Assembly: GCA_029379385.1 (NCBI GenBank)
Contig: CM055618.1
Span: forward strand, 10,426,134 to 10,490,133
Source of the DNA: Quillaja saponaria
Taxonomy: Eukaryota; Streptophyta; Magnoliopsida; Fabales; Quillajaceae
DNA length: 64,000 nucleotides
Direction: 5' to 3'
Under the pieces are notes generated by a model, which was not told where the DNA came from, made no database searches, and worked only from the letters and a program-made list of their open reading frames with translations. The translations under genes and the position numbers were made by a program. Of the stretch, positions 1-12,560 are shown piece after piece (positions within the stretch are counted from its first letter, which is position 1; the number at the start of each line of letters is the position of its first letter).

Positions 1-3000
1 TATACTTGAAACACATTGGATCAAAGCATGAGAGTATTACAATTAAAAGAACATGTTTAAAACAAAAGGAAACAGGTTAGCTGCAATAAAAAATTTCAAT
101 GCTAAACCACCAATAATTGTCTCTAACGTAATTAGAAGAGTATCATGCTAGCTTGCATGATATTTGGATCATAGTAACAACCAATAATTAAGAGATTTAA
201 TCGTGTTTGCAGTTACTTAAATGCACAATTACAAAATTTAACATGTATTTATGAGTCATTTAAATAAGCAATATAATGCTTAAGCAATTAAAGAAATATA
301 ATATGATTAAGATGTTAAGGCAAATTTTTATTTGTTATGCCTTTTAACTTAATTTCTTAAATAAACAAATAAATAAGCAATGTAAACATTTATTAGAAAT
401 ACGAAGCAAGTCAATAAGGTAATCTTAGTTTGTCTTTTTAATACCCAATCCTTGAATAAATAAATTATATATATATATATATATATAAAGATTCAGGCTA
501 ATAAGTTAAATGGTTCTAAGAGAGAAGTCCATGATAACTCCACGTGAAGAGCATTTAGCATTTTGAATGTTTAATAACAATAATAATTGAAGATAACTGC
601 TGGATAATATGTAGTGATATAATTTGGGATAAAAATTGAAATCATGAGAAAAGTCAAGCGATGTGAAGCGTTATTTTATTTTTCATTACTAACCTTGAGT
701 CTGTTGGGAACTGATCAGTCCAACAAGTTATGAGCATCAAATAACCTCCTGACTTTCTCTAGTGCATGGCGGCGCCTTTAATCCCGAATGGAGGTGTAAT
801 TGCAACATGTGAATAGGACAGCCATGGAGGATGCTGCAGGGTGTACTGGCAGTTTTAATTTTTCAAAAAGTAGAGAATTTCAGGAACAAAATTCGTTGCT
901 TGCAAGTTTTGCATGAAAACAAGCACCGCAAACCTTAGTGGTACATGGTAGAGCAGTCTGAGGTCTAATAGGTAGTGATATTTTCTGGTCATAAATTAGT
1001 GTAGGATCAAAAACCTAAATTGTATGGTTTCTTACGGATGACACCAATGTTAAAATCGAATTTGATCAGGGTGTGGTATTCTTTATGTGGCTAACCTACA
1101 AAATGGCGATCTTTTTGACCTGTGAAAACTCCAATGCCAAAGTCAGTATTTAATCAGAGAATACAAGCTAAAAAGCTATAAAAGTATAAGGTTTGTTTTG
1201 AACAAGCTGTCTTGTTTTGGGTTTTGAGCTCTTTTATATAAGAGTTATGCATGTTACAATAATAATAGACGATAATGGTAATCGTTATATAATAATGAAC
1301 GATAATAGCATCCCTTATAATATTAATAGGTATTAATTGTGGCAGTTACAGTTTGGACTAGTCTGTTATACCTTAATCATGCCACGTGTGGGTGCTAATA
1401 TATGTGTTCAGTTTGGTAAGATTCATAGTTCAGGAAATGTTTGTGGATTAACACACCTCACTGCACTTCCCATTTTCCTAGCTCAATCCACTTAGACAAC
1501 AACTGGTTGCAAAACTTCAAATAGACTTGGTTCAGTAATCTTTCAAATCTGTCTTTCTATTTTTGTCAAACTTTTTTACTTAGCAGTGCACAACATGCAT
1601 GGCCTAGAATGATGGAGATGTCTTTCTACTCTTTCGGCCTTTCTAGATTTCCATTTATCGTCATCATTATTTATGTCTTGGACACTGTGAATGATGTCTT
1701 AATTGTTAGATGTATGGATATATGGTACTTTATGTTTGTTTCTTCCTATTTACTTGGGTAGATGTCAATGCTTTTTTATAATTAAGGCAGAAAAACATTC
1801 TTTATTTTGATAAGTATTCTGATTTTCCACAAAGATCAAATGGCATTGAACGTTGTTCTTGATTCAGTCTATGTCAATGTGGTATGTCCTAAATGTATTT
1901 TTTAGGCTTATTTGTTTCATTATATTGTTATTTTGGGTTCACATTATATGCATTTGCATGTAGCACACTTTCTGTTCTCGAGCTTTTTACTTCATACTAA
2001 AGCATGGAGTTTGGTATATAATTTGTTTTCTTTTGTAGGAATTGTCATAAAAACAATTTATAAAATGAACAAATGTGTAAATGTTGGCCACCTAATTATA
2101 AATTTTAAATTCAAAACGGATTTTGAGAAATTATACTAAATCATAGTATTTGATTTGATATTTGATTAAAATGAAGATTTCAATTCACAATTTGAATCTC
2201 GATTTGACAATCATTAGCTCACTTAATGAAATAATATCGTTTTAAGCGACATAAAATGTTGTGTTTTATATTTTAGTGTGTAAATATATGCATCTGCAAG
2301 TTTATGGTATTTGTGAAAATCTGGTCCTAATTCTGTTACTGAAGTTTATATTAGCTAAATCTGTGTTTGAATTGATTCGTTGGCTTTGTAATGGGAAGTG
2401 ATGTTGTTCTGATTGTTCTTTTTGTATATTTTTATATTTTACCATCTATGATAAGTCTGAATTAATATCTGATGCTCCGTTATGTTGCCATGAAAAATAG
2501 ATAGGAATACAATGTTAGGGTTTTCTTAGCATTAATTGGAGGATACAAATTTTTTTTTTATTCTCCTGTTAATATGAGTAGTTAAGCAACCAAAGAGAAG
2601 CATAGGATTTTCTATTGTTTTGCTGTTAATGGATTAAGGTACGTAGTCAATAAGCTTGTTAACAATGCAATTTTGCTATTGTAGCAACAAACAAACAAAA
2701 AAAAACCAATGTAGTTTTACTTTCATTTTTTTCATTGTTCGTTTTTATTTTCCTTTTCTTTTCTGTCTATTGAGTATTCTTTATAATTGATTGACTTGAT
2801 TCTGAGAACAAAGAAAATCACATAGTAATCAAAGTTTAAGAAAACAAAGGCACAAACAATAGAAAGCCATGATACCTTCTACTCAGTTACAACTAAACTT
2901 AAGCATCTTATTGTAAGCTACAACCATACTATGTGTTAGAGTTGATTTGAAAAGCTCAAGGTGATAGAATCTTCCTATCTTATGTTGTTGCATGACTGTT

Positions 3001-3110
3001 TAATTTTAATTGATTTTGTTCTTTCATGTCAATATGGAAAAAAAAAAAAAAAAAAAAAAAACTATATGATGTGAGAGAAAGATGCTCGGCTTGGTGAGTT
3101 CCATATTTAT
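1..3110. other. Intergenic, no gene recognised
   Basis: No open frame here resembles a known protein. The stretch is AT-rich with an (AT)n tract at about 465-487 and a long A run at about 3039-3061. Around 690-780 the minus strand has a short exon-like piece ending in a possible GT donor, but it contains a stop and I could not assign it to a family. Confidence 0.6.
465..487. repeat. (AT)n microsatellite
   Basis: An uninterrupted alternating AT tract of about 22 bases, a simple-sequence repeat likely to vary in length. Confidence 0.9.
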
Positions 3111-3113
3111 TTA

Positions 3114-3519
3114 GGCTCTATTTGGGAGTTTGAGGGGAAAGGAAGAGGAGAGGAGAGTGAAGGAAAATTGACAATTATCATTTCTCTTATTTGGAAGTTT
3201 AAAAAAAATGTTTGAAGAAGAGGTGATAAAATATTCATATTTTTACTATGTTGTCCTTAAAATATTTTAATCGAGTATTAGTAGATATTTAACAAAAATA
3301 ATATTGGTATATTTGGCATTGTAATAAAAAATTATAAAGTACTTATCCTCTCTTTCCAAATCCTCCAAACTTGGAGGAATTAAAATTTTAAGGTTTGGAG
3401 GGATACATGTATCCCTCCATTAAAAAAATAAAAAATAAAAACTGCCAAACAAGAGAAGATATACATTACCCTCTCCTTTGCTTTCCTCTCCCTCTATTCC
3501 CCTTTATCCAAATATACCC
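3114..3519. mobile_element. Tourist-like MITE (PIF/Harbinger type)
   Basis: A 406-bp element flanked on both sides by TTA (3111-3113 and 3520-3522). The left end reads GGCTCTATTTGGGA; the right end, reverse-complemented, reads GGGTATATTTGGAT, an imperfect terminal inverted repeat. The subterminal regions are also complementary: a purine-rich GAGGGGAAAGGAAGAGG-type stretch on the left and a matching pyrimidine-rich stretch on the right. It has no coding capacity. A TTA duplication with ends of the GGC/GGG...TTTGG type is characteristic of Tourist MITEs mobilised by PIF/Harbinger transposases. The family assignment is inferred from these marks. Confidence 0.75.
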
Positions 3520-3522
3520 TTA

Positions 3523-4797
3523 AAGTTGAGATTTTTGTGGTAGTGTGGTGTAGCTTGATAGTTGTTGGCTAGTTAATAGGAAGGAAAGCCAAAGAGGGAA
3601 AAAAAAAAACAGAACTAAGAAAGCAAATAGTTAGTTATTTATTTGTTACTTAAGACTGTTTGACTAGGGGTGATTCTAACTTTTTATTTCTACTTTTAAG
3701 ATATATTATTTTTTAGATGCAAATTTGGATAATGATTTATGAACTTACATAATTGCATATTGACTCATAATCACAATTTTTCCGCATGTCTTGACTTTGT
3801 TTCTTATGAGCTTATTATGTTGGCACCTACTAGTGTTATTCAATGCTTAATTTTGTTCATGGAAATCACTTGATTAGATTCATACTCAAAATCAGTCAAT
3901 ATAGTTGGTCGAAGGTATCTTTGATCTTCTTGACCAGTTCTCACTAGCTACCATTAGCTACTTCCTAGGAAGTCCTCCCATTTCAGCCTGATTCTTGAAC
4001 TTGGCGATGCTTATCTTGTAAATTTCTTTTTTTGTAACTCTCTTTGTTTGGAGATAATGGGACGTAATCCTTACTTAAAAATAATTTTCGCTGTTATTAT
4101 ACTGTATTTAATACATGCTATGATCACTGATCTTGATTATATTTGCTGTTGACTTACCATTCTTGCAAGACATTGTCTGTTTGCCTCTTGCTTTGTTCTT
4201 TTCTTTTTGCATGGTCACGAGCAGCTTCAAGCTCAAGGCAGAAGCCCTTTTAGGGTGAAGCTTAATAGTTGTTACGTCTATATTTTTAACGTTTTGATAC
4301 AGTGGTGATATATCATGGTATGTTGCATCATTCACAACTCTATAATAGAGAATTGAGCCAAATGATCCTATTGAACAAACAAATTAACAAAAAACTGAGC
4401 AATGGTTAATGCAAGATTTGTGCATGAATGGAAAGAAAGAATGACCAAGCAAGAAACAAAAGAGGATAACTCTAGATGGTAAGATTTGTAGATGATATAG
4501 CTGTAAAATTGTTGGTTAGGGGTGAGCGGAGAATTTTAAGCTCTAGTAGCACGCCACTTAATCTATACTTGAGCTTATTAGTAGAACGACTTAAATTGTT
4601 ACATTCAATGTTATTCAATTCCATTATAATTAATGATGTAATACTAAATTATTTTTATGTTATTAAATATTCTACTAAATTAGAGACATGTTTCTGCTTA
4701 TCACTTGACATATCTTTAGAGAGTGAAAGAATTCTTATTTATATTATAGCCCCATTTGGATAGTACTTAGACGAGCGTCTGTGGACCTTTGGTCCAC
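3523..4797. other. Intergenic, no gene recognised
   Basis: AT-rich sequence with only short chance open frames. I see no splice-linked coding sequence and no recognisable repeat apart from short A/T runs. Confidence 0.55.
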
Positions 4798-4802
4798 CCA
4801 GG

Positions 4803-5352
4803 TGTCATAGACCGACTTTGCTAGTATGCAAATATGTTGGTATAGAACTTGTTATTCCCTTATGAGTAGCAAGTCAATTTCTCAAATACTCTTCGGGTGT
4901 TAACTTGTAAGGCTAGTCTGTAATGAAGAAAGCAAATATCACACTATTTTCAAGAAAGGTCTTCAACTTCTTATTAATTGAAAAATGATCAAATTTCAAT
5001 CATAGCAACATGCTTACAAAATGACTACAAGATGGCTACAACATAAAAAAATAATATCTTGGTGTAGGGGAAGTTACAAGCAACACCAAGGCATTCAAAG
5101 CTCATCCAACAAGCTAATGTACAACTTTGATTTTACTGACTATACACCCTTTCCTAAAGAGCTTTTTGCTCCATTGTCCCTCTGGTAGGAGGAGACATCA
5201 CTTTTCCTATTTGACATATAGAAATCCCTTCATCGAAAAAGCTTATTACAGAAATGTCATCATGTTAAGACCTATGTCAAGCTATCCTACAATGGTGCCT
5301 ATAACAAGGCAAGCGACCATGTGGGACATGCACTGGACAAACTTAGTCAACA
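4803..5352 (-). repeat. 3' LTR of the deleted gypsy element
   Basis: 550 bp aligning along its length with 6000-6591 (shared stretches such as ATGCTTACAAAATGACTA and TGACTTTGCTAGTA-like blocks). On the minus strand it begins TGTTGACTAAG directly after the internal region. Confidence 0.8.
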
Positions 5353-5514
5353 TCCTCGTTGACTTAGCCACTTGAAAGTATTCAATCTTCTGCTTGAACT
5401 AAGAAATCAAAACGTGGGTACCTTATGATGATCACTCTTCTCTTGGCTAGAATCTCCTCTACAACTCTACTTTGTGGCTTTTTAAGGTTAACTACTAGCC
5501 TAATTAACTGGTTA

Positions 5515-5960
5515 AGTGCTAGATCTTCTGGATCAGGATGATAGGGTCTCAAGTTGTAAATTATGAAGAATTGGGTGTATCTTTATCCAGGGTGGAAGGT
5601 CAATCTTATAGGCAACTTTCCCAACCTTGGAAACAATTAGAAATGGACTTTCATACTTATAAATAAGCTTATGATCCTACCCCTCCCTCCTTCCCAGTCC
5701 CTTTAGTTGTTCTTTTGTGAGCTTGACCATTACAAGATCTCCAACTTGAAACTCTAGTTATCTGTTTATTTATTCATTCTTTTAGAAGCTTTTTCTAAGT
5801 ATGCTCGAGCAATTTCAATATACTGCTTCAAGTCTTTAGTAAAGTATGCTTTAAGACTCTTTCCTGCATGAGACCTATCAAGTGTATAGGGTAAGAGCGG
5901 TTGCTATCCTATAACAATCTCAAAAGGACTCTTGTTTGTCACATAACTCTTCTAAGCATC
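5515..5960 (-). pseudogene. Ty3/gypsy integrase C-terminal remnant
   Basis: On the minus strand the translation follows the C-terminal part of plant gypsy integrases, with recognisable blocks such as TNKSPFEIV, LPYTLDRSHAGKS, ARAYLEKA, then FQVGDLVMVKLTKEQL and KVGKVAYKIDLP. The last two match the conserved 'GD.V.vkl' fold and the segment before the element's end. In-frame stops and small frameshifts interrupt it, so it encodes no working integrase. Upstream pol domains are absent. Confidence 0.75.
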
Positions 5961-5985
5961 TACTTCCTCAACTGTTCGGAATGTA

Positions 5986-5997
5986 GCTCTGATACAA
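5986..5997 (-). other. Primer-binding site of the gypsy element
   Basis: The minus strand reads TTGTATCAGAGC, matching 11 of 12 bases of the usual tRNA-iMet-complementary primer-binding site (TGGTATCAGAGC). It lies two bases inside the 5' LTR end, the expected position for first-strand priming. Confidence 0.75.
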
Positions 5998-5999
5998 AC

Positions 6000-6591
6000 T
6001 GTCACGGATTGACTTTGCTAGTACACAAAGATGCCGGTGTAGCACTTACTATCTCCTCGTAGGTAGCACTTACTATCTCCTCGTAGGTAGCAAGTCAACT
6101 TATCAAATGCCCATCGAATGTCAACCTACAAGGCTAGTGCGCAATGAAGAAATCAAATATGTAACAGGAAAGCAAATATCATATTGTTTGCAAGAAATAG
6201 GTTCAACTTTTCATTAATCGAAAAACTATCAAATTACAATGCTAGCAACATGCTTACAAAATGACTATGACATGGTTATGACATATGCAACAATGGCTTG
6301 GTGTAAAGAAAGTTACAAGCAACTCCAAGGCATTCCACGTCATCTGACAGGCTCTTATACAACTTTGATTATATTAACTAACACCCTTCCTTAAAAAAAA
6401 ATTTGCGCAATAGTCCTTCTGGCAAGAGGAGACGTCATTTTTCCCATTTGACATATGGAATTTCCCTCATCTAAAGAGTTTATTACGAAAATGTCATTGT
6501 GTCAAGACTATGTTAAGCTACCCTTCAAGGGCGCCCATCACAAGGCAAGCGGTCATGTGCGACATGCACCAAACAAGCTTGAATTGTGGCA
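6000..6591 (-). repeat. 5' LTR of the deleted gypsy element
   Basis: 592 bp, longer than its partner because of a tandem duplication of GTAGCACTTACTATCTCC near 6040-6090 and a short extra stretch near 6155. On the minus strand it ends ...CGTGACA, two bases before the primer-binding site. Confidence 0.8.
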
Positions 6592-6596
6592 CCAGG

Positions 6597-7796
6597 TTGC
6601 ACCCCAACCCATTTGTGCTGGCACGGCCTATGGCCCAAGCAGTGTCCATGGCCACATCCAAGAAGTAGCTCTCCTAGAGCTTCTAGTTCATGCTGCACTA
6701 GTCTATATATTTGTCCCTATTTTGCCCTTGTCTTTTTCCAAAAATTCTCATTTTGTCCTTCCAACTTGTTACCCTTAAGAATATGTTTTTTCTTTTTTTC
6801 CCCTTTATCTTTTGAAAAACTTTCAACCTTATTCCTCCAACTTGTTATACTTAGGATTTTTATTTTCTTTTTTGTAGTTTATTTTTTTAAAAAAAATTTC
6901 ACCTTTGTCTCTCCAACACTCACAAATGTGTAAAAATATTTGAATTTTAGGTTTTTTTAACATAAAATTTGTTCATGTGGAAATAATTAGTCTATTAACC
7001 TAAAAACAGAATTAACAATTGTTTTAAATTAAATTAAAAAACAAAAATAATTAAAACTTACTTTAAATTAAATTAAAAATCAAAAAATTGAATTATTCAT
7101 TACTTTAACTTAAATTAAAAATCAAAATTGAATTAATTATTATTTAAATTTAAAAAATCAAAATTTATTCATATAAAATTATTTAATTTGTTTATTTTTA
7201 ATACAGCACAATAATGTCTTTTTAAACCAGTTTTTCTGACCAAGATCTATGATCATAATTTTTGGCCCATCTAAATAAACATCAGAGTTAAGGAATAATG
7301 GTTTTCATGGTGTCTGTCTTGCCGCCAATCCAAACACACCCTATGTGTGCGGAAACAAGTTAGATTTTTGAATAATGTCAAGAGAATTATGATTGAGTTC
7401 CTTTTATATTATTAAGATTGTAGATTTTTCTTGTTAAAAGATGAAATATAACAATCATCATATTAGCTTGATATAAGAGAAATGCAGTATTTTGAGAAAT
7501 CTCAAGACAACCAATTTGATTATTTTAGTTCAACTATCAGATAACCTTCACAGTTTAATGTAGAAGAACACAGTCCCCAGGCACGAACAAGCAATAGCAA
7601 AGAAACATCAATATATTCAATTTAACATATCAAATCACTAGCTATGAAAACACCCAAACTTGTCTTGTATCAATAAGATAAACAAGAGGCGTTTGGAATC
7701 CCCCATAAATTAGTATTAAGGAAATGTCTTACAAACCACATAAATATAAAAACTGAGAGAATAATCAAGAACATTAAAGAATAGTCACAAGATTTA
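6597..7796. other. Intergenic, no gene recognised
   Basis: Contains pyrimidine-rich then very AT-rich sequence (about 6800-7200, with repeated AAATTAAATTAAAAA-like runs). Open frames at 6455-6933 are low-complexity by-products of the LTR edge and T-rich sequence. No gene is seen. Confidence 0.6.
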
Positions 7797-10462
7797 CTAG
7801 TTATAAAATGGATCAGTTAAGAAATCGTATTGTTCATATTGACTTTCCATGATCTCAAGGATCACCTCTTTCAGATCCCTAATGAATGGATACTCTTCAA
7901 TCACAACTTCTTCAAAATATAAGTATGATTCCTTTGCCAGAAGAACACCGTCTTCGTCACAAGCTAACAGCTGGAGTCATTGATGGATGAATTTTTAAAT
8001 CACGTTTAAATGATTTACTCATCCACTTATGTGCAAAGTCTTGGGAGTAAGGACACACCAACCAAGGCATCTCGTTAACATATTCGCCAAAGAAAGGTTT
8101 CTCACAATCCAAGGACACAAATACTAACTACCTCAAACTTGTCATCTTCTACTTGAGCACCATACTTGGACTTCAACATAGATACAAATTTACAAGATTT
8201 GCATTCAGAATATGTTGCAAACAAAAGCATGACCCTCATTCCCAAGAGTTTCGAGGCAGCAACCTATAAATAAGAAAAGGTATTGAGATGTATATTACAT
8301 GAAGGAAAGAAAAAACTCATAAAAATTAAGACCGAGGAGAAATGCTATAAATACACACTTTCGTAAGCAGAGTTCCTACTTCTAGCCTTTTCTGTTAGTA
8401 TTGAAACAACTTATATCCAAGATTCAAGACCAACAACAATTACTATAAGTCTTATCTTATATCTTCAATATAATACGTATTCTGTTTTCAAAAGAAAAAC
8501 ATAAAATAAAAGAACAGCGAACACATATTGTTGCAACTTCCAAAAAAAGCCATCAGCATCACATGCATGCAACTATTCAACATCAGAACTAATTACCTCA
8601 TGTCCACCTCTCTGGACCAAGGGAAACTCTGGATCAAACATATTCACAAACCTCACTTCATCTTTGAGTCCTTTAGACAATATCTTTGCCACATGATCCC
8701 GAGTAAAAGGGTATGCTTCAATCCCAAAATGTCGAATAATCTCTGCTCCATATTGGTCAACAAAACTTCCATTAGGCCCAACAATAACAAGGCAATCTCC
8801 CTTCCAAAAGTCCTGTGAAGGGATGTTAAAAATACGGCATAACTTCCTGCTAACTGGGTCCTTGTAGAGCCCCATCAACCAAGGGATATCTTCAGAATAC
8901 CTGATCACATCCTTGTATTTGAGATTGCCACTAAGTTGAGTAAAAAAGTGAAACGTAATATGCACAATCTCAAAATCATATCCACGTGCTTTTGACTCTC
9001 TATAAAGGTCCTTAATTTTCTCAATGCGTGGAAGTTCTGCATATCATTAGAGAGATATAGGCCCACCGCTTTGTTTTTAAGATATGAGATGGGTACCTGC
9101 CAGTAAGAGTTGCATCAAGTTGTATTCACAAAAGGCATGTCTGAAATGCAACAATTGCTGTGAAATCGAAGTTGTCTAATATAGCTAGAAATATGATAGA
9201 CGACTAAAGAATTACCATGCAATTAATCAACTACACATATAAAGTTACCTTCTTCTTCCCATTACTTGAAGTTACAAAATCACGATACGGGGAAGCCAAA
9301 AGTAGTTCTAAGGAGAGTTAATCCCTAGCTGCAGTATCTCCATCCTCTGTGCGAGCATTCCTTTCTTGCGTAAGAGGAAAAAGTTCTGCTCCCCACAAAC
9401 TGAAAACAAAACCATCATAAAATGTCATGAAAACCTTCCCCCTGGATCAAGCAGGACACAATATACTCTAGAATCTTTAAGTGGCAAAAAAGCATCTTTC
9501 AAACGGTTCCTTGCTTGTTGATCAGAAAATGGGACTGCAGGCCATGGCATCCCGGAGAACAAGTATTGGTAACACTCCTCTGCGCTTTTTCCATAAAAAA
9601 ACACCCCTGCGCGAATCGTCCTGGAGATCATTGTTTCCTAGTGCAACAAACACAACCTCAAAAACCCTCTCTAGTAATAGCTCATTGTAGACTTCTACCA
9701 TGTCCATCATTGTCAATTTGTCCTCATGACCACGAGGGCAAGTGAGAGACAAAAAATGGAGAGCAAGTGACTTGCCACTCAGGTCATTAGCTTTAACCTA
9801 TAAATAGAGGACACATAAATTGGCAAAAGGCACTTAATTAGATCAGCTATGTGCTACCACTATACATATATATATATATATCAGTTTCAATATAATTTTA
9901 TGAAGAATTTGAAGGTAGAAAATTAGCATCTTTGTAGCCACATAACATACATGAAGAATTAATTGATTGAGAATCTCTCCTCCGTAGAAAAAAAAATTAC
10001 AAAACAAAAAATTCCCACTTGTGTCACTTAATTAACACACACTTAATGACTTAAACAATGTTCACAAAATTAAAGCTAAATCATGTATAAGTTCACAAAA
10101 ATTTGGAATTTTAAGAAATTAGACATCTTCCATTTAATTACCATACACATGTTCCAGTCTAGCTATTCTATCATCTTGTACTATATCCAGGAAGAGAGAC
10201 AGAGAGTAGTATATATATACAAGTCGCCATTGTTTTTCACAAGGAAATCCCTATGTTGTGTGAAAAGAAAGTCCAGGATATTAACAGTATCACCATCGTC
10301 AAAATACTTAAGCTGGCGCTTCCTTCTGCTTCCTGAATCGCCACTAGGAGTTCGAAGGTCGCCTAGGAGAACCTGATTAATAACAGTTAATTTTGTCCAC
10401 TTTCTGGGTTTTCGCCTTTTCGAACAACTTCCTAACCAAATTTCTTTTTCTTTCTGCTGCAT
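7797..10462 (-). pseudogene. Nucleoredoxin-like gene, disrupted
   Basis: Five exon blocks on the minus strand (10462-10221, 9797-9435, 9399-9249, 9096-8597, 8263-7797) translate to tandem thioredoxin-fold modules of the plant nucleoredoxin type. Diagnostic segments are RDFLVKNNGDL, MPWPAVPFSD, WGAELFPLTQE, PYRDFVTSSNGKK, IPWLMGLYKDPVSRKL, FGIEAYPFTRDH and MPWLVCPYSQ. Functional nucleoredoxins are disulfide oxidoreductases with a WCPPC active site; here the first module has TCPRG, so the cysteine pair is lost. Lesions: an in-frame TAA at 9318-9320; a frameshift in an A7 run near 9594-9601; a frameshift near 9040; two more in the last exon near 8000 and 8130; and a phase mismatch between exons 1 and 2. 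Most other boundaries still have GT/AG and matching phase, so this is a fairly recent ruin. The thioredoxin-like domain of sieve-element-occlusion proteins is a less likely alternative. Confidence 0.75.
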
Positions 10463-11273
10463 CGTTTTCTTTCTAAGACCTTGAAGCAGCAGCTCAGCTC
10501 AATAGCTGTAGAACGAAAGATAGAGAATGATTTACTGAATGAATGAGAAAGTAATTAGGGCTTTTTTTTTTTTTTTTTCTATGACTAGTTAACTGACTTA
10601 GGTTTGGGCCGGGAGTGATTTAATGCAGAGAGTTTTGAAAACCTCAGTCAAATCAGTTAAATCATCATTAGAATGACAAATTGGATTAGATTGAGCTAAA
10701 AATTATTTTTGGTAAAAACTAACAAATATATATATATCCAAAGAATTGATAAAATCGGTGTCGGATTGATGAAGTGAATTGATATTTTTTATTAAAGATT
10801 ATTGCAATATTTTTTATTTTTAATCAAAGATTAGTGAAATAATTATATTTTATATTGATATTGTTTTTATAATTTTGATGTATAAGTTAAAAATTAAATA
10901 TTATGATGGACAATAAATTAATCAATTGTGTATTAAATATTAATAATTATATTTGACCATTTGTAGTGTGATTTTTTATTATTTAATGAATAATGAATTA
11001 TTATATTTTTCTTGGTGTATTTAATATTTATAATTAATAGAAAATTATTATTTAATATTATTATATTTTTTAATGTCATTTGGTCAGATTATGATTAAAC
11101 CAATGATGCGAGAGTAACAAAAAAAAATTATGTCAATCATCGATCTAATTTTTAAGAGATTAATAGTGATACTGTTACCAATTATACTCAACCACCTATA
11201 TATTTAGTAGTAATAACACTAAAAATAATAGTATTTAGCCTTTCTTCTCCATTTTGAGTTACTTGTTTTAGTG

Positions 11274-11305
<32 letters not shown>

Positions 11306-12540
11306 CATTTACGGTTACCTCAAGCTTCTACAACCCTTTTCTATGAGCAAACGGTGAGTTGCATTAAATGGGGGAGGAAAAGCTGACGTTGATGATTTTG
11401 CATTAGTTTTCTATATAATGAAATGAACCGCTAATATTAGTAGAGCAACACTTGGTCTTTTTGTTGTAGGACATAGAGAGGATTTGTATCCCCCTTTAAT
11501 ACCCAGGCCACAAGACAAACAATTTTTTTACACATTTGTGTTCTCTAACTCTCCGTCTCCTCCACTCCCTCCGCAGAGTGGCACAATCAGATGCAAAGTT
11601 CAGTCTGGAGTTTTGATTTGAAGGGTCGACTTTGAGAAAAAGAAAAACTTATATAGAGTAATTCTATCACGTAATTCTTGTAGTAATATAACAAATGACT
11701 GACATGTGCTTAAATAAATCATATCAGCAAACACTCAATATGAGTTAACCCTACACTAAAATTAGCTAACTCAACCCCATAGTAAATTAATTAATTTCAT
11801 CAACACCTACCAATCTCTCCTATAATCTCTCTCATATCAAGTTCTTTATTTTTTCTCTCTTGGTCCCTTCTCTTAAAACTTCTCATATGTGACTCTCTCT
11901 ATCATCTCTATTGGTTTCTCTCTCCACCCATCTCACCACCTCAATCAACCCCATTATTGTCACTTACTACCACCATCGCCTTACCGAAACATTTTATTGA
12001 AATATCACTACTGCAATATCATAATTTAATTTTATGATGGAAAATATTAAATATTTTATCCTCACATTGAAATAAGAAATATAATAAGACCAATTATAAT
12101 CACTAATTTTTTGTTTTTTGAAATCATATAAACATATTTTTAGTTTTTTTTTTATTGAATTATCAATTAATTTTTTATTGTGATTTATAAGCTACTCATT
12201 AAAGAATGCAGGTGAATAAGTAAAAATTATGGTGACATAATTTCATTAACTTATTAAAAAAATTATATAATAAAATCATTATATGTAAGTTTTTCTCGCC
12301 GACTTCAGCTCTAAGATGTGGAACAGTGCACCAATTTTGGAAATATTCCATTTTAAAAATTGGTTAAAAAACTTGCCTTGCTTAAAGGGGCTTCTCCCAT
12401 CACATATCGCAGTGATGAAAAGCCAATGCCTTTCTTATCCAAAAAAAAAAAAGAAAAGCCAATGCCTTGGCAAAATTTCATTGGTCCAGGACGGGTCACC
12501 TTTTGGATAACGTAACCACCTTTCACATGTACTGCCGAGG
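10463..12540. other. Intergenic between divergent genes
   Basis: Holds T runs at about 10561-10580 and 11279-11305 and AT-rich sequence. Short open frames around 12316-12547 have no recognisable content. It probably includes the upstream regions of the nucleoredoxin-like ruin and of the B-box gene. Confidence 0.55.
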
Positions 12541-12560
12541 CACACATTGGATAACGTCAA

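Larger units (their letters stand above)
4803..6591 (-). mobile_element. Internally deleted Ty3/gypsy LTR retrotransposon
   Basis: A 1.79-kb element read on the minus strand. Two related LTRs (4803-5352 and 6000-6591) both start TGTCA on the plus strand and end in CA. The 5-bp direct repeat CCAGG flanks the whole unit (4798-4802 and 6592-6596). Just inside the 5' LTR (minus sense) is TTGTATCAGAGC, one mismatch from the usual initiator-Met tRNA primer-binding site. The internal region is only about 650 bp and jumps from the primer site straight to the end of pol (integrase C-terminus), so gag, protease, reverse transcriptase and RNase H are missing. The LTRs have diverged, so insertion was not recent. 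It could only move with help from a full-length relative. Confidence 0.85.

Noticed and set aside
690..780. Exon-like piece on the minus strand (EKVRRLFDAHNLLD)
   Set aside because: It contains a stop, has no second exon nearby and could not be tied to a family.
6455..6933. Two overlapping open frames of about 110 residues
   Set aside because: They run through the LTR end and a pyrimidine-rich stretch and give low-complexity Phe-rich products.
7797..10462. Sieve-element-occlusion gene as the identity of the broken minus-strand gene
   Set aside because: Its several thioredoxin-like modules with RDFLVKNNGD and MPW..VPFSD signatures fit nucleoredoxin better, although the folds are related.
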